From the NCBI GenBank assembly GCA_016987375.1, contig PJRA01000417.1, positions 5,434 to 39,892 of the forward strand: 34,459 nucleotides of DNA, written 5' to 3'. This document shows positions 9,530 through 21,694 of the stretch, piece after piece; positions within the stretch are counted from its first letter, which is position 1, and each line of letters starts with the position of its first letter. The position numbers were made by a program, and so were the translations under genes. Source of the DNA: Brachionus koreanus. Its lineage: Eukaryota > Rotifera > Eurotatoria > Ploima > Brachionidae. The notes beneath the pieces are model-generated. The model had not been told where the DNA came from and searched no databases. It saw only the letters and a list, made by a program, of their open reading frames with translations.

Positions 9530-9730
9530 TCATCGTGACACCAGATGGACACTTTTGTACCATTCTTTAGGAACATTTGTCATATTTCCATTCATAAGAT
9601 CTTCGGCTGTAATTTTTGTCACATGGGAAAAATTGAACGGATCACTAATATCAAGCTTGGATTTGTTCGATTTTTCAGTCTCATTTTTTTCCAAGCAATT
9701 TCTAAAGAAACACAGCTTTTTCAGTTCCAT
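9530..9730 (-). CDS. 66-residue CRIB (Cdc42/Rac-binding) protein, CDC42 small effector-like
   Basis: A single exon encodes 66 residues. Residues 28-37 read ISDPFNFSHV, matching the CRIB core I-S-x-P-x-x-F-x-H; the second conserved His is replaced by Lys39. The following stretch ends NVPKEWYKSV, matching the G-L-P-x-x-W segment after the CRIB in PAK-type p21-binding domains. The N-terminus has Cys7 and Cys12 in a basic/hydrophobic setting, recalling the palmitoylated Cys and basic run of vertebrate CDC42SE1/2 (about 80 residues, CRIB only). Proteins of this type bind GTP-loaded Cdc42/Rac at membranes. A TATA-like GTATATAAG lies about 40 bases upstream of the ATG and AATAAA lies downstream, supporting a complete small gene. 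No kinase or other domain follows. It could instead be an exon of a larger gene, but no good donor was seen before the stop. Confidence 0.6.
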   Translation of the reverse strand: MELKKLCFFRNCLEKNETEKSNKSKLDISDPFNFSHVTKITAEDLMNGNMTNVPKEWYKSVHLVSR

Positions 9731-9765
9731 ATTTTTTCTAAATTTCGTTTTATTTTGTGTAGTTA

Positions 9766-9776
9766 GAACTTATATA
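9766..9776 (-). promoter_or_regulatory. TATA-like element upstream of the CRIB gene
   Basis: On the minus strand GTATATAAG lies about 40 bases before the ATG of the CRIB gene. The spacing allows a very short 5' UTR. In AT-rich DNA this could be chance. Confidence 0.3.
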
Positions 9777-12700
9777 CCTTAAAGATAAATTATGCAAAAA
9801 AATTCTTATGAATGTAGTCGCTTAGTATAAATTAAACATTCAAATATAAAAAGTATTAGTCATTTATTTTTTATCTTTCGAAAATTATTTTTCAAAATTA
9901 GAAATCTAAAAAGAATAATTAAAAAATTAAATTTATTCTAATCAAAGAAAATGTGACTTTATTTGCTATAATAAAATTTAAAAAAAAATATCTAAAGCTA
10001 AAAATGAATTCTCTAGAAGTCAAAGTAATAATTAAGCTTCAGATTTTAAAGACGATTTGAAAGCCTTAATCTAATACTTAGCAAAATATTTAATTGTAAA
10101 GAGTCTAAATTCAGTTCTCTTGTTCAACACTTTTGTTCTCACTTTCTCAATCACAATCAATTTTTTATTGTTTTCTGTATTCAAATACAAACAAAACTGA
10201 AATTCTAAAAAAATGCCATTTTTATAATGACCATGGTCTTTGCAAGGTCTGATCAGACACTTCACGTTCTCCATTAGAATGTAAAGTGTTCTTTCTTTGT
10301 TGAAAAGTTAAAGTTTAATAAAATAAATATTTGTTGCATCTTTTTTATCTAAATTAAAATTTTTACTTTCTTTTTTTTTAAGGCATTCAAATCAATAATC
10401 AATTAAAAATTTTTTTATGCTTTATTTATGTATAAAAAAAATTTTAAATAAATATTATTAGTATATTATTATTTGCATTAATTTTTTAAAAATATTATAT
10501 TTTAGTAGATTTTAATGTATATTAATAGAAAGAATAGAAAGATTCAATTTAACTTGCAAAATATAAAAAGAATTACAAATTCGAATTAGTTGATTGATGA
10601 AATAAATCATCATGTAAAATAATAAAAGAACTATAAAAAATTATATTTGTTTTTCTTTTTTTTTAAATTAAAAAAACTTGAGCCCAAATGAGCAAAAATC
10701 TTTTTTAAATTGGTTTTATTATTTTTTTTTCACAGTAACATTTTATGAGCATGTGCATAAAATTTTAAATTAGTACTTTATCACTGTTCGTAAAAGATAG
10801 TAATTAAATTTAAATAAATTAATCTATGCATTTTAAGATGAAGTTTTAATTAAAAAAGCATTTAAATAGTTTCTCTATCTCTATCAAAAGTTTTTAAAAT
10901 TGTAAATCAAATAATTAACCAATTAATTCTTGAATTGAAAATCAAATCCAAACCAAATTTTGAAAAAAAGACAAAAAATTTTATTCTAATTTTAAGTATT
11001 TTAATCTTTTTGTTTATTTGAATAAGAATCAGTGTTCTTCTATTTGTTCTATGTAATTTAATAGAAGTAAATGTATAAGTGCTAAAATTAAAGCTAAAAG
11101 ACTAGGCTAAAATTGAAATACAATTTTTTTTTTATTATAACTTTTAAGATTTTATTTAAAAAAAATTAAAATTAAACTATAATTATGATCCTGTTTTTTT
11201 TAGAAAATTGAAAATTAATTATTGCATTTTCATGTTCATGATTCAGAACAATTTGGATGAATATGCTTATGTAATTTTTAAATTGTATTCTTCAATAGAA
11301 TTATTCAATTACTTTTTGAAAAATTCAAGCTAAATTTGCTTTTGAAGTGTGATAAAATTTTGATAATTTTTTTTTAAATAATTCAGAAAAAATTTAGATC
11401 ACAATTAAGCACCAAATTCATTGAATTACTAATAATAGTTACTAATTTAATTAGTTACTGCTTTATTTCGTAAATAGTTACTAAAAACTAATCCTGAAAA
11501 TAAATAGTTACGATTCATAAAATTAAAAAAAAATTTTTTTTTTTAAATTTTATTTAAATTTTACATTTTTTTAAATTAATAGAACTTGAAGTTAAATACT
11601 CAAGAACCTCAATTATAGCTTTTACTCAAAAAGAACAGTTTAAAAAGCTTCTCAAATATTTGATTCCTTTTAAGGATGAAGTTTTGAATTTATATCTGCA
11701 TTTGTTAACGAGTTAGATAAAAATCAATTGTCTAAATGTTGTTTTTCTAATCATTTTATTAGAGCAAAAATTAAATCAAAGTATTTTTGATTTTTTTTCT
11801 TTTTTAAAACAAAATAACTATTATATTTAACCATTAGATAACATTTTAGATTATAGATAAATTACTAAGGTAAAGCATTATAAATTTTTGAGTTTTATAA
11901 TTTTTTCTAGTTTTAAAGTATGGTTTTTTGTTTAAAAAATTAGATTAATTTCTCAAATAAATAATTTTTATTCAATAAAAAGTTTAATTCTCAAATTGAA
12001 ATTAAAAAATAAAATTAAAAAAATTTTTTTTTAATTATCTATTGATAATAGAATAAAAAAAATTAATATTTTTAATTTACTTTGATCAAAATTAATTAAA
12101 ATGAATGTATGGTGACGTGAAATTGATGCTAGTTTTTGGTATTTATATTGCTTAATGTGAAAGCAATTTTTTCTAAATTTTTTATTTAAATAAAATTTAA
12201 ATGATGACTGAACAGTTTGAAATGATAATCTCTCTTTCAGTCCCATTTTAGGTTATAAAACTGAAAACGAATAAGAAAATTTAAAACTGCTGTTGGGCGA
12301 ATAAATATCACATAAAAAGGCAAAATGAAAATAATTTTGCATTTTTACATTTTCATATTTTTAGATTTTTTTGTGACAAAAAATGCAATTTTCACTTTGA
12401 CTAGAAACAAATACATTTAGTTTCAGTCAATCACAATTAGATATTTTTTTTACTTAATGAAATATGTTGCATAATATTTCAGCTGACTAGAAGTAAATAA
12501 AACAGAAAAAATTGGCCTCTTATGCTAATATTTTCTGATTTATACTTTTTCTGTTACTTCAATTATTTTGCGAGTGTTTTTTTTAAGAATTACTGTATAT
12601 ATCGGTAATTATTATTATCTAACAAAAAATAATTTGGTTACTATCTCTTTTTTGAATAAATTTTATTTTCTGTTTTCGCTTATTGTTCACTAAACTAATT

Positions 12701-15700
12701 TACTTCTAAACCAAAAAAAATTTTTTATCAAATTTTTTAGATTATAAAATTTTAAAAAAGAAAGGTATAATTGGTAATGTTTTGTTTACAAATATTTTTA
12801 ATAATTTGAATTTTTTTCAAGAAAATAAAAAATTTACTTGCAGACTAAAATTTCAAGATAATTTTAATTTTAAAGCTTTTTTTTTAGGATAAAGTAAAAA
12901 ATAAATATTCTAAAAACAACACAAAACTAAAATTTTATTTTATTGATAAATTTAGAATTAATTATACTTGTTCTTAAATCAAAGTATAGTTATGAAATTG
13001 AGAATTTTTTTTTAATTTTTGAAGTGGGTTTTTATAAAAAATAATAAAGCCTAAAAAAACCATTGAGTTCTAGATCAAAACTAGATTGTAAATACAAGCT
13101 AGTCTTCTTGAAAAATTTAATTTTTAAACGTTTATTTGTTACAGTAAAATTTAATCTTTACTTCAAAAACACAAGTCATAGCATATGAAATTGAATTTGG
13201 CCTATCTTCAAATAGTAAAATCCAAAGATCGAATTTAAATTTTAAAAAATATTAAAAATATTAGAATTAACTGTAATTATTTAAGAAATTAATTTTAACT
13301 AATGCCAAACTTTATTCTAAAATTATAATTTAATTTGTTATACATTCAAAATTAAATTAAAAGAAAAAAACTTTTAAGTTCTAAAGAAATTCAGTTAGAT
13401 TCAATTTGTAAATGAGCCAATATTGCTTTTATTCAAAAATATTATTATGTCATTTTCTATTGTTGATTTATAGGTAATTTATTGTTAAATTACTAGTGAA
13501 TTAAATTAAATAGGTTTACGAGGAAAAATTTAAATTAAATTCAAACATCTTTATTTTTATTTAATTCTAAATTTACGTTTTTTAAAAATAGAGTTAAATT
13601 TTTTTCGAATTTAATCTAGATAAAAATAAAATAATTAAATTTTAAAAAATTTTGAAATTTTTTTTAGCATTAAATGCATTTGAAATGAAATGATATTTTG
13701 AATTGATCATCAACTTCAACTTAAGCTTTAACTTACCGTTTACGGGAAAAAAAATCGGAATTAAGATAAAACTATTCTAAAATAAAAATTAGTTTACTGG
13801 GTTTAATTTTTTTAGAGCTTGAATTAGATTTATTTTTTTTAAACAAAATTTAGTGCTTCTTGCGAAAAAAATCTATTTTTAGGTGCTTTTTCGTATGATG
13901 CCTCTAGCTTGAAAATTATTAACAAAAGATTTCTTATTACTACAATTTAGATGTAAGCTTTTTTTTTTAACTAATTTGCATCAAATCCATTCAATTTTAA
14001 ATTTAAATAAAATCTGTTTATCACGTGCTTTCTTTTTCAATTTATGTATAGCACATTTAACAAAAAAAAATTCAATGTTTAAAAATTGCATTCTTTAGAA
14101 TTATAAAATTTTCTTTTTCTTAAATTTTATCCTAAATATATTTTTAAAGTTCAAAAACGCCTTTTAAACTTTAATATTCAATTGTTTTTAAGATTTTGAG
14201 TTTATTATTTATAATTATGATCAATAATCAATTTATACAATTAAAAATAGACATATGAGTTGAAAATAATTTTAAATTTAGATAAAAATGCTTTACAATT
14301 GAGTAATACAAACATACTGAAACAGTTGTGAGAACATTTTTTTTAGTTTTAATGGGAATTGTTTTTGGATTTATTTTTTATTGTTTTTTAATTATTAATA
14401 TTTTAATTCTTGACTAGGTTTAATTAAATTTAGAAAAATTTAAATACATGAATTTAGGATTAACTATTGATGAATTTTTGTTTTCAAACAGTCATTAATG
14501 ATACATATGAATCGCAGGTGAATAAGATTCTAAAAAAAGCTCTCCTTGGAGAAAACACTGATTTTCTCATTTAGCATCAAACTAAATGAAAACTTTTTTT
14601 TTTAATTAAATACAAACCATGTAGATATTAAGATTCTAAAATTCAAAATGATGTTTAATTTTTGGATAGAAATAAAACTATGCGATTAAATTCTTATCTA
14701 ATTTTTTTAAATTAAATCATTAAGCTATTTAAGTGATCTTTTTTTGCAATTAAATTCCTTTTATTAAGCACTTTTTAAGTTCTTATCTAAAAAACTTTGG
14801 CCTTGAATCAGTGTTCTTATATTTCTTTTTAGATCAGTTTACTGACATAGATCTGCTGCTAGTTTAGATGAACTATGTGAACAGTTTTAATGCATAAAGT
14901 GATCACAAATCAAAACATGCGAGAATATTTTCTCAGGTGCTGAATTGAAACTTTTGATTTTGAAATATTTTTCTAGAGTAGATTTAAAGTAAAATGGTCT
15001 CTTATTATTTTGAAGGAGCTTGTGGCCAAGGCTAGTCAAAAAATGACTAATTCGGAAAAATTAAAATGCTTCTTTTTTAGTCTGATTGGACTATTGTTTG
15101 TCATAACATGTGTTTATCTAACTAAATACTAAAAGCAGATTTTCTTTAATTTACATATTTTTATTTTCAAAAAAAAAAAAGAAAAATTTTCAGCTTCAAA
15201 ACATTTTCAAGCGGTTCTAGTATTTTTTCCAAAAACACATCTCATATTTTATTTTTCGCATACAACGACTTGAATGTATTTTTTTATCAACGCCAACCTT
15301 AATACATTTTTTTCTCTAATTAGTTGTGTGCGAGTACATTTGTCTCAGGGGGAATATTAATCATTTTTTGATTGCGTTAAACAAGGTGGTATTTAATAAT
15401 TCCAATAAATCATCTGATTACTTCATAAATTTTCAATTTCCCTAATTGCTGATATGTAAAAATATTATTTCAGAAACGCATCAAGTAAATAAATCTTAAT
15501 TTGATCAGCAAATAAATATTTGTACAGATGAAAAGAAAACATTTAACATTAGATGCTTACCTACGCACTGCTAGTTGCAGTTGTTATGAATCTTATTTAT
15601 TTATTTGATTTTTCTATAAAAATTAATTTCTTTTCTTTTATGAAACTACGATTGATATTCAAAATAAATATTTATTTTCTTGACGACATTTACATTAGGG

Positions 15701-18000
15701 TGTCTGGCAAAACGCTCAAGAGGCATAATTCTCATAGACTTAATTTAAAAATTAAATTTCTCATAATTCGTACAACTCGGCCTATTTGCAATAATTAATT
15801 ATTACACAACAACCATCATAAAACTAACAATTTATGCTCAATAGAATGTTCGGATTTGCAAAAAACAATTAGCTAGAATTTCAATTAGACGAGATATTAG
15901 TGTAGCAAAATCAGATGATTTAGATAAGGTAGGATTAGCAGGTTTTAGCTATTCAATAAACAAAAGCAACTATATTAAGCAAAAATTTACAAAAAGATTA
16001 GCTTAACTTTTCAAATGTGCGTGTCATTGCATGAATTCGCTTACTTTTTGATAAAAGTGATGGGAAACCGAGCGAAAAACGCTGAAATGTTAGCTATGAT
16101 TGTTTCCAGGCACTTTAATCAACAAGTAAAGCTCATTATAAACAAAATAATTTAGCTATTAGATAAACACTTAAAATTTAATTTATCTGACTAGGTACCG
16201 TTTGCATTTAGATAAAAAAAAATTTTGTGTATCAATTAATCTAACTGGAGCAATGGCATCCTGACAATGCATTTATATACAAACTAGCTATAATCAATCA
16301 AACTATTTTAGAAAATAAACGAATTTTTTAAATCATCTGATCAGACAGTTTTCAAAAATAAAAAAGGCATTTTTGAAAAGATCGTGAATTGAAGAGAAAT
16401 TTTTTTTCTTTTAAATATGTAATATGCTTGAACCTAAATTTTAAATCTTAGAAAGTTTCTATTTAGCAAAGCTTTTAAAACATTTTCAATTTAAAGCCTT
16501 GAATTTTGAATTAAAAATTACAAGTCATGTACCACTAGAAGCTAGATGCTAAGATCATTTTAAAATTTAATAAATCTGATTGAAAAAATTGTCGATGGTG
16601 CTTGTATCATTCTAGATATCTCATTATTGGCCTCATAATCTATCTGTGTGAATTTGATAATCAATCTGAAAAAAAAGTGAGACAAATTTTTTCTTCTAAT
16701 TTAACAGTTTTCTAAAGGCTCTACAGAGGTTCAATTAGAGGAATGTTTGTTAATTTTTCGTTCAAGCAAATAGAAGATACTAGTGCAATCAATAGATTTT
16801 TGATCTTTGGTAACAATTTTTTTTCTTTTTTTAGAGAAAAAAATCAAGTTTAATTTTTTAATTAAAAAAAACTAAAATAGTCTTTAGTCGGTGTTTTTAA
16901 ATTTGTCTTATCTATTTTGATGAGTGAGGTTATCAGAACCTTTTTTTTTTATCATAGCTAAATTTATATCAGTTGTTTAAAAATTTTAAATAGTTTATTC
17001 TTTTAAGAGCTCTGTAGTAGGTTTTTTTTATAGTTAAAATATTTTTCTCAAAATATTTTTTATATAAAATTCGACAAGCCTAAAGTGGTTTATTTTCGTC
17101 ATTTTTATTCAACAAAAAAAATAAAAATTTTTCTATTTGTGTAATGATTAAATAAGATTAAAGATCGAGAAAAATAAAATTTTAAAATGTATTTATTTTT
17201 TTAATAATTTAAATAATTTAAAAAGGCTGCACTACTTTGATCTAAATTTTAGGTGAATTGTACACAAATTTTAACTTTCGAAGTCTTAACCTTAAATAAT
17301 CATCTTTCAAAATTTCCCATATGCTTGATTCAAATTTTATTGGGCCATATTCAAAAATTTACTTTTTGTTATCATTCTCGAACTTTTTAAATTTATTTTC
17401 TGCATATCAAAAGCGATAAATTTATATTTTGTAAAAAAAAGTTTCATATCTCTTCAAGTTAGTTTTAGACATTGAGTGTTTGAAAATTTTAGTAATTTTT
17501 TTAACCCACTTGAGCTTATAAAATATCTTTGAATTAACTTAAACAATTAATATTGGCTTGTAAATAATTAAATTTAGAATTTTTTTTGAAATTTCAGGAA
17601 GTTAATTTTTTAATATATATAAAACCCTTTGGTATAAAACGAGAATTAAGCTCTAAATAGGATAAATAATTGAATACCTATTTTTTTATTCAAATTTTTT
17701 TCATCAAACACAAATATTTTGTATTCTTAACTGTAAACAATTTTTGTAAATGTTTATTTATTTGTAAATAAAAAAGAGTCTTTTAAAATTTGAATTTAGT
17801 TATTTTTGTTAAGTGAATTTAAGTCAATATTCGAAAACAAAAACTCAACGAATCCTATCTTAATTTTTTTTATCAATTTAAAACTAGAAAATAAAAAATA
17901 AAAAAAACAACTAAATTTTAAAACTTGAATTAAGTATAAATAACTAGTTCTAATTTTTTGCTACGTTTAAACAATCATAAAAAAGCATACAAAGGCCATG
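9777..18000. other. 8.2-kb AT-rich region without a convincing gene
   Basis: Read on both strands; no conserved domain was recognised. Most of it is A/T homopolymer-rich. Short frames at 10071-10274 (minus), 12031-12246 (minus) and 15553-15798 (plus) are within the length expected by chance. Less AT-rich islands occur at about 14490-14580, 14990-15120, 15840-16140 and 16700-16775 and contain exon-like pieces with good splice signals, described under findings; none could be tied to a known protein. The region may be intergenic, a very large intron, or distal regulatory DNA of the downstream neuregulin-like gene. Confidence 0.4.
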
Positions 18001-18232
18001 TTAAAAAAGAATTGTGAAATAGGTTGTAAAAGTATCAGCTCGTGACTTTGTCAATTTAAATGCATCTTTTCCAATAATTTTAGATCAAATACATATGTAG
18101 AGAATAGATTAAACAAAATTACTACTATCGACTGAAATGAAATAGTTCTATAGAGAATCGCTTACGCCACACATACACAATTTAGACAGCAGGGTTTAGC
18201 CGAAAGCGACGAATGAAGCTTCGACTCAAGCC

Positions 18233-21200
18233 ATGAACATAGATTTGAATATTTGTTTTTTATTAGTAATTGTAGGACAAGTGGTTAGAAATGCTAGAGC
18301 GATGGATCCGTTTGATGAGTTTAGTAAAACTAATAAAATAGTCCGAGACCAAAGCGAGTGTTTGCTGGATGAGAATGAATCGATAAAGCTCAAATCATAT
18401 CTCAGTCCGACAGTGCTGATAGCTACGGCGCTAGAAAAATTTACCATATACACTAGTCAGACCAATGGCCGTATACGGACATTTTCGATATTGTTTCAAG
18501 TTAAAAAAATTTTCAAATATGAAAATGGAGCTGAAAAAAGATCAGATCTTTTTCCCATCACTGACCAATACTCAAACGAGTTCAATTTAAACTCGTTGAT
18601 AATTATAGAAAAATTCAACGAACAAGACATTTCTTGCCACGGCGTCGACATTAAGCCCGACACGGACTACGTCTTGTTTCTAAGTGCACAGAACACATCC
18701 ATTGAAATAAACAAACGTAAGCAACTCACGTATCCGGTACGCATGAGTATTTTGAAAAAACAGTCACGATTTAAACGCTACACTAAACGCTATTCAAAAG
18801 CATCTATTTTTGTACGCATGCCTGTATTTAGTAAATTCTCAAAGCCAATTGAGTACGATACGGATTTGGACTGGGAGCTAAACTCGGCTCCAGTCACGCC
18901 CATCAAACTCACTATGGCTAAACCAAAACTACGAAATCGGATATTACATATCGAATGTAGCTTAGATGGTAGTAATTTAACAAGTATTCTATGGCTAAAG
19001 ACCATTCAAGGAAAATCTGTTCGTCTTCACGACAATCTTAAATACCATATTGATTTTTATAAGTAAATTTTTTTTTGTATAATAAAAAAAAAATCTACTT
19101 TTTTCTAATTCTAGTTCTAAGTCTTTTCTTGAGATAAGAAATTTTGATCTCACTGATAAAGCTCTTTATACTTGTTTCACGTTTGACTATTCAAATGGCA
19201 ACATATTTAGTGAAAAAGTGGTACATGACGAAACTAATGTAACCAATATGGTGCCGGATTATAGTACATCAATAGTCAAAGCTGACTTGGCCACTGACAA
19301 AAAATTTATTAGTTGTACTAATGAGGAAAATGAGTGCAAAAACAGTGGCCAATGCTTTAAAACAAATCCAGCCTTTTACAAGGACAAACACCTGTACAAT
19401 TTGATCAAAACAAAATTTTGCATGTGAGTACACGTTTTTGTTTTATTCAATGCATGCAAAATTAGCTGCTTATTTTCAACACTTAAGTTAGTATAGTTTG
19501 AATTTTTTTTTCAATTTTAATAAAACATAAAATTGGCATTTAAGTTGAGTCAAATTTAAATTTTTCATCAAAATAAAATTAAAAGAAATTTAATAAATAC
19601 TCAAAAATTAACATTTGTTAATATTGATTTGTTTGTGTCTTAATCAAAATTTTTTTTTTCTAAGTTCAAATGGCCTAAAATGAGCGTATGTGAGAAATAA
19701 AAAAAAAATTATCTTTAAAATAATTTTAAGTCAAAATTTTAGTCTCCATATGCTTTTTTTTTTAATTCTGCACAAAACAAAGCATAAAAAAACTATTTTT
19801 AAAATAATTATATCTTAATTGTTAAGACCTCTGATTGATTTAGATTATTGGATATGATTGATCTATTATTGGAAATTATTTGAAAGAATGAAAAGTCAGT
19901 TCAGATATGATATATTTTAAAATCTTATTAAACGAGTCTTGACTCTTGGTTCTTAATAAATTAAAACAAAGTTTTTTTTTATTTTAGTTAATTAATTTTA
20001 GAATTTTAAATTAAAAAGCACTAAATTTAATCTTTAATAGCGCTAATTTTTAATCAAAATTACATCTCAATAAATATTAACAAATAAAATTTTAAACTAG
20101 AAAAATTTTTTTTTTTGTTATGAAAATTAAACTTTTTTTGGAATAAGTTAATTATAATTAAACAATAAAAAGAAAACAATTTACATTTTTAAATTTTCAG
20201 ATTGTTTGTGCTACATTTCAGAAAATTTTATTTTATGGCTAATATTTTAAATTCTATCTAATTTTGATATCGATTTTGAAATAGTTTTAAAATTCAGGAC
20301 AAATTATTGGCTTTATTGCGAAATTTTTCAACGAACTTTAGTAAAAGTTTTATTTTTTTTTCAAAATCTTAATATTTTATTTAAATTATTTGATACTAAT
20401 ATTTGATGTAGCTTGTCTTTTTTTGATACTTTTAAAATTAAATTAGATATCAACAAAAATATAAGTCATTTTTAATATTCATTTATTTAAACACAAATTA
20501 ACTGTGGTTTTGTGTTTAATTCTAGATGATTTCTGTAAGATTTTAAATAAATTGATAAAATACTTTTATTGTTGGAAAATTAGTAAAATAGTAGTCATTT
20601 ACAAATATTTTTTAGCTTCGTTTTCTTAATAAAACACCATGTTAGAAACTGTAATGGTAAATAAAGTACGAAAGGTGAAGTTGAAAAAAATATTTTTCTG
20701 TTTAAGAGAATTTTTAAAATTTAAATCGTTGAATTTGATAGATTTATTATGTTTTTGAAAAAATTTCAAATTTAATAATTGTGAGCAATGTTAAATATCA
20801 TCACATTTCTCAAAAAAAAATTTTATAAAATATAAATTTTTGAAAATTGGACCCAAGATGCTATGCTTTAGAAAAAAATGACCTTCAGCGTATCCACAAA
20901 ATCCAGATGAATTAAAGTCTTATAAAATTTTTTTTTTAAATTTTTTAGTTTTATTTTCGATTTTCTCTCAAAAATTTATCAACAAAATACTTAAAAATAA
21001 TTTTTTTTTTAAATATTTTAAAAAAATAAATAAAAAATCGTCTTTAGAATATACAAAATATACAAAAATGACTCAATTTCCGTTTCGGAATCCTCATAAT
21101 AATTCTAAACAGTCAAATAAATTTTTTTTTACCATTAATCAGAATAAAAACACATCAATATCTTTTTCAACATCATTGGAAAATTCTTAATAATCAGTGA

Positions 21201-21694
21201 AAGAGAAAGCATTTGATGTGATTCTGGATGTTCATGATTTAAAAAAAAATTTATAAGCAAACTGAGGGCTTTTATTGACAAATGATAAATTTGACTAATA
21301 AATAATTATGTTCCTTTTTTTGTATCGAATTAAAATTATCTAATAACACGAAAAAATTAATCTAAATTTAATTTTTTTGTTTCAGATATGATGAAATTTT
21401 TTATAAAAAATTATTAAATTAATTGAAAAATAAAAGAAAATCAAAAAAAGATATTTTTTTATGACATAAAAAATTAAAAAAAAAACTATGTATTTAATTT
21501 TTATTTTTTAAGTTGCAAAAAATATTATGAAGGACCGAACTGTGAGTTCAAATTGTTGAACAAAATCGATTTTGATTCAAACGAAATACCCGGTAAGTTT
21601 TTGTTCTTAAAAAGAGACAAACATAATTGATTGTGTGAATTTAGATGATTTAAAATCACTATGGGACAAATTGTCAGTGAATAAAAAGTCTTGA
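18233..21694 (+). CDS. Neuregulin/Vein-like secreted Ig + EGF growth factor
   Basis: Exons 18233-19062, 19115-19423, 21513-21592 and 21645-21694 join in phase to 422 residues. Residues 1-23 form a signal peptide. Residues ~43-175 resemble the N-terminal region of NRG2 and the NtA/netrin-like fold: Cys43, FSILFQVKKIFKYENG, then Cys135 followed by HGVDIKPDTDYVLFL (compare C-G-x-L-K-E-D-S-R-Y-I-F-F in NRG2). An Ig C2 domain follows with Cys242, Trp254, LEIRNFDLTDKALYTC (Cys297). The EGF domain has Cys344, 351, 357, 379, 381 and 390, with C-x5-C, C-x-C and C-x8-C spacings as in neuregulin, but a 21-residue loop between the third and fourth Cys (13 in NRG1). The protein ends 32 residues later without a membrane segment, so this isoform is a soluble ErbB/EGFR-type ligand, as for Drosophila Vein. 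N-glycosylation sequons NTS, NLT and NVT are present. Upstream 18000-18232 is probably promoter/5' UTR. Confidence 0.88.
19424..21512 (+). other. 2.1-kb intron inside the EGF domain of the neuregulin-like gene
   Basis: Bounded by GTGAGT at 19424 and TTTTTTAAG ending at 21512. It splits the codon of the residue between the fourth and fifth EGF Cys. I looked for an alternative exon encoding a second version of the third EGF loop and saw none. Otherwise only AT-rich DNA. Confidence 0.8.

Noticed and set aside
10071..10274. 67-codon minus-strand frame
   Set aside because: Another frame over the same bases is equally open in part, and there is no domain, conserved block or polyadenylation context that favours it.
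12031..12246. 71-codon minus-strand frame
   Set aside because: Composition dominated by Lys/Phe/Ile/Asn, as expected by chance; no motif.
15553..15798. 81-codon frame with a hydrophobic N-terminus, like a signal peptide
   Set aside because: Length is within chance for this AT content; the body is Ile/Phe/Lys/Leu rich and no conserved motif, cleavage pattern or flanking gene signals support it.
20519..20528. Strong acceptor (TTAATTCTAG) followed nine bases later by a donor (GTAAGA) inside the neuregulin intron
   Set aside because: A 9-base exon would add three residues between EGF cysteines four and five, breaking the domain spacing; probably chance.
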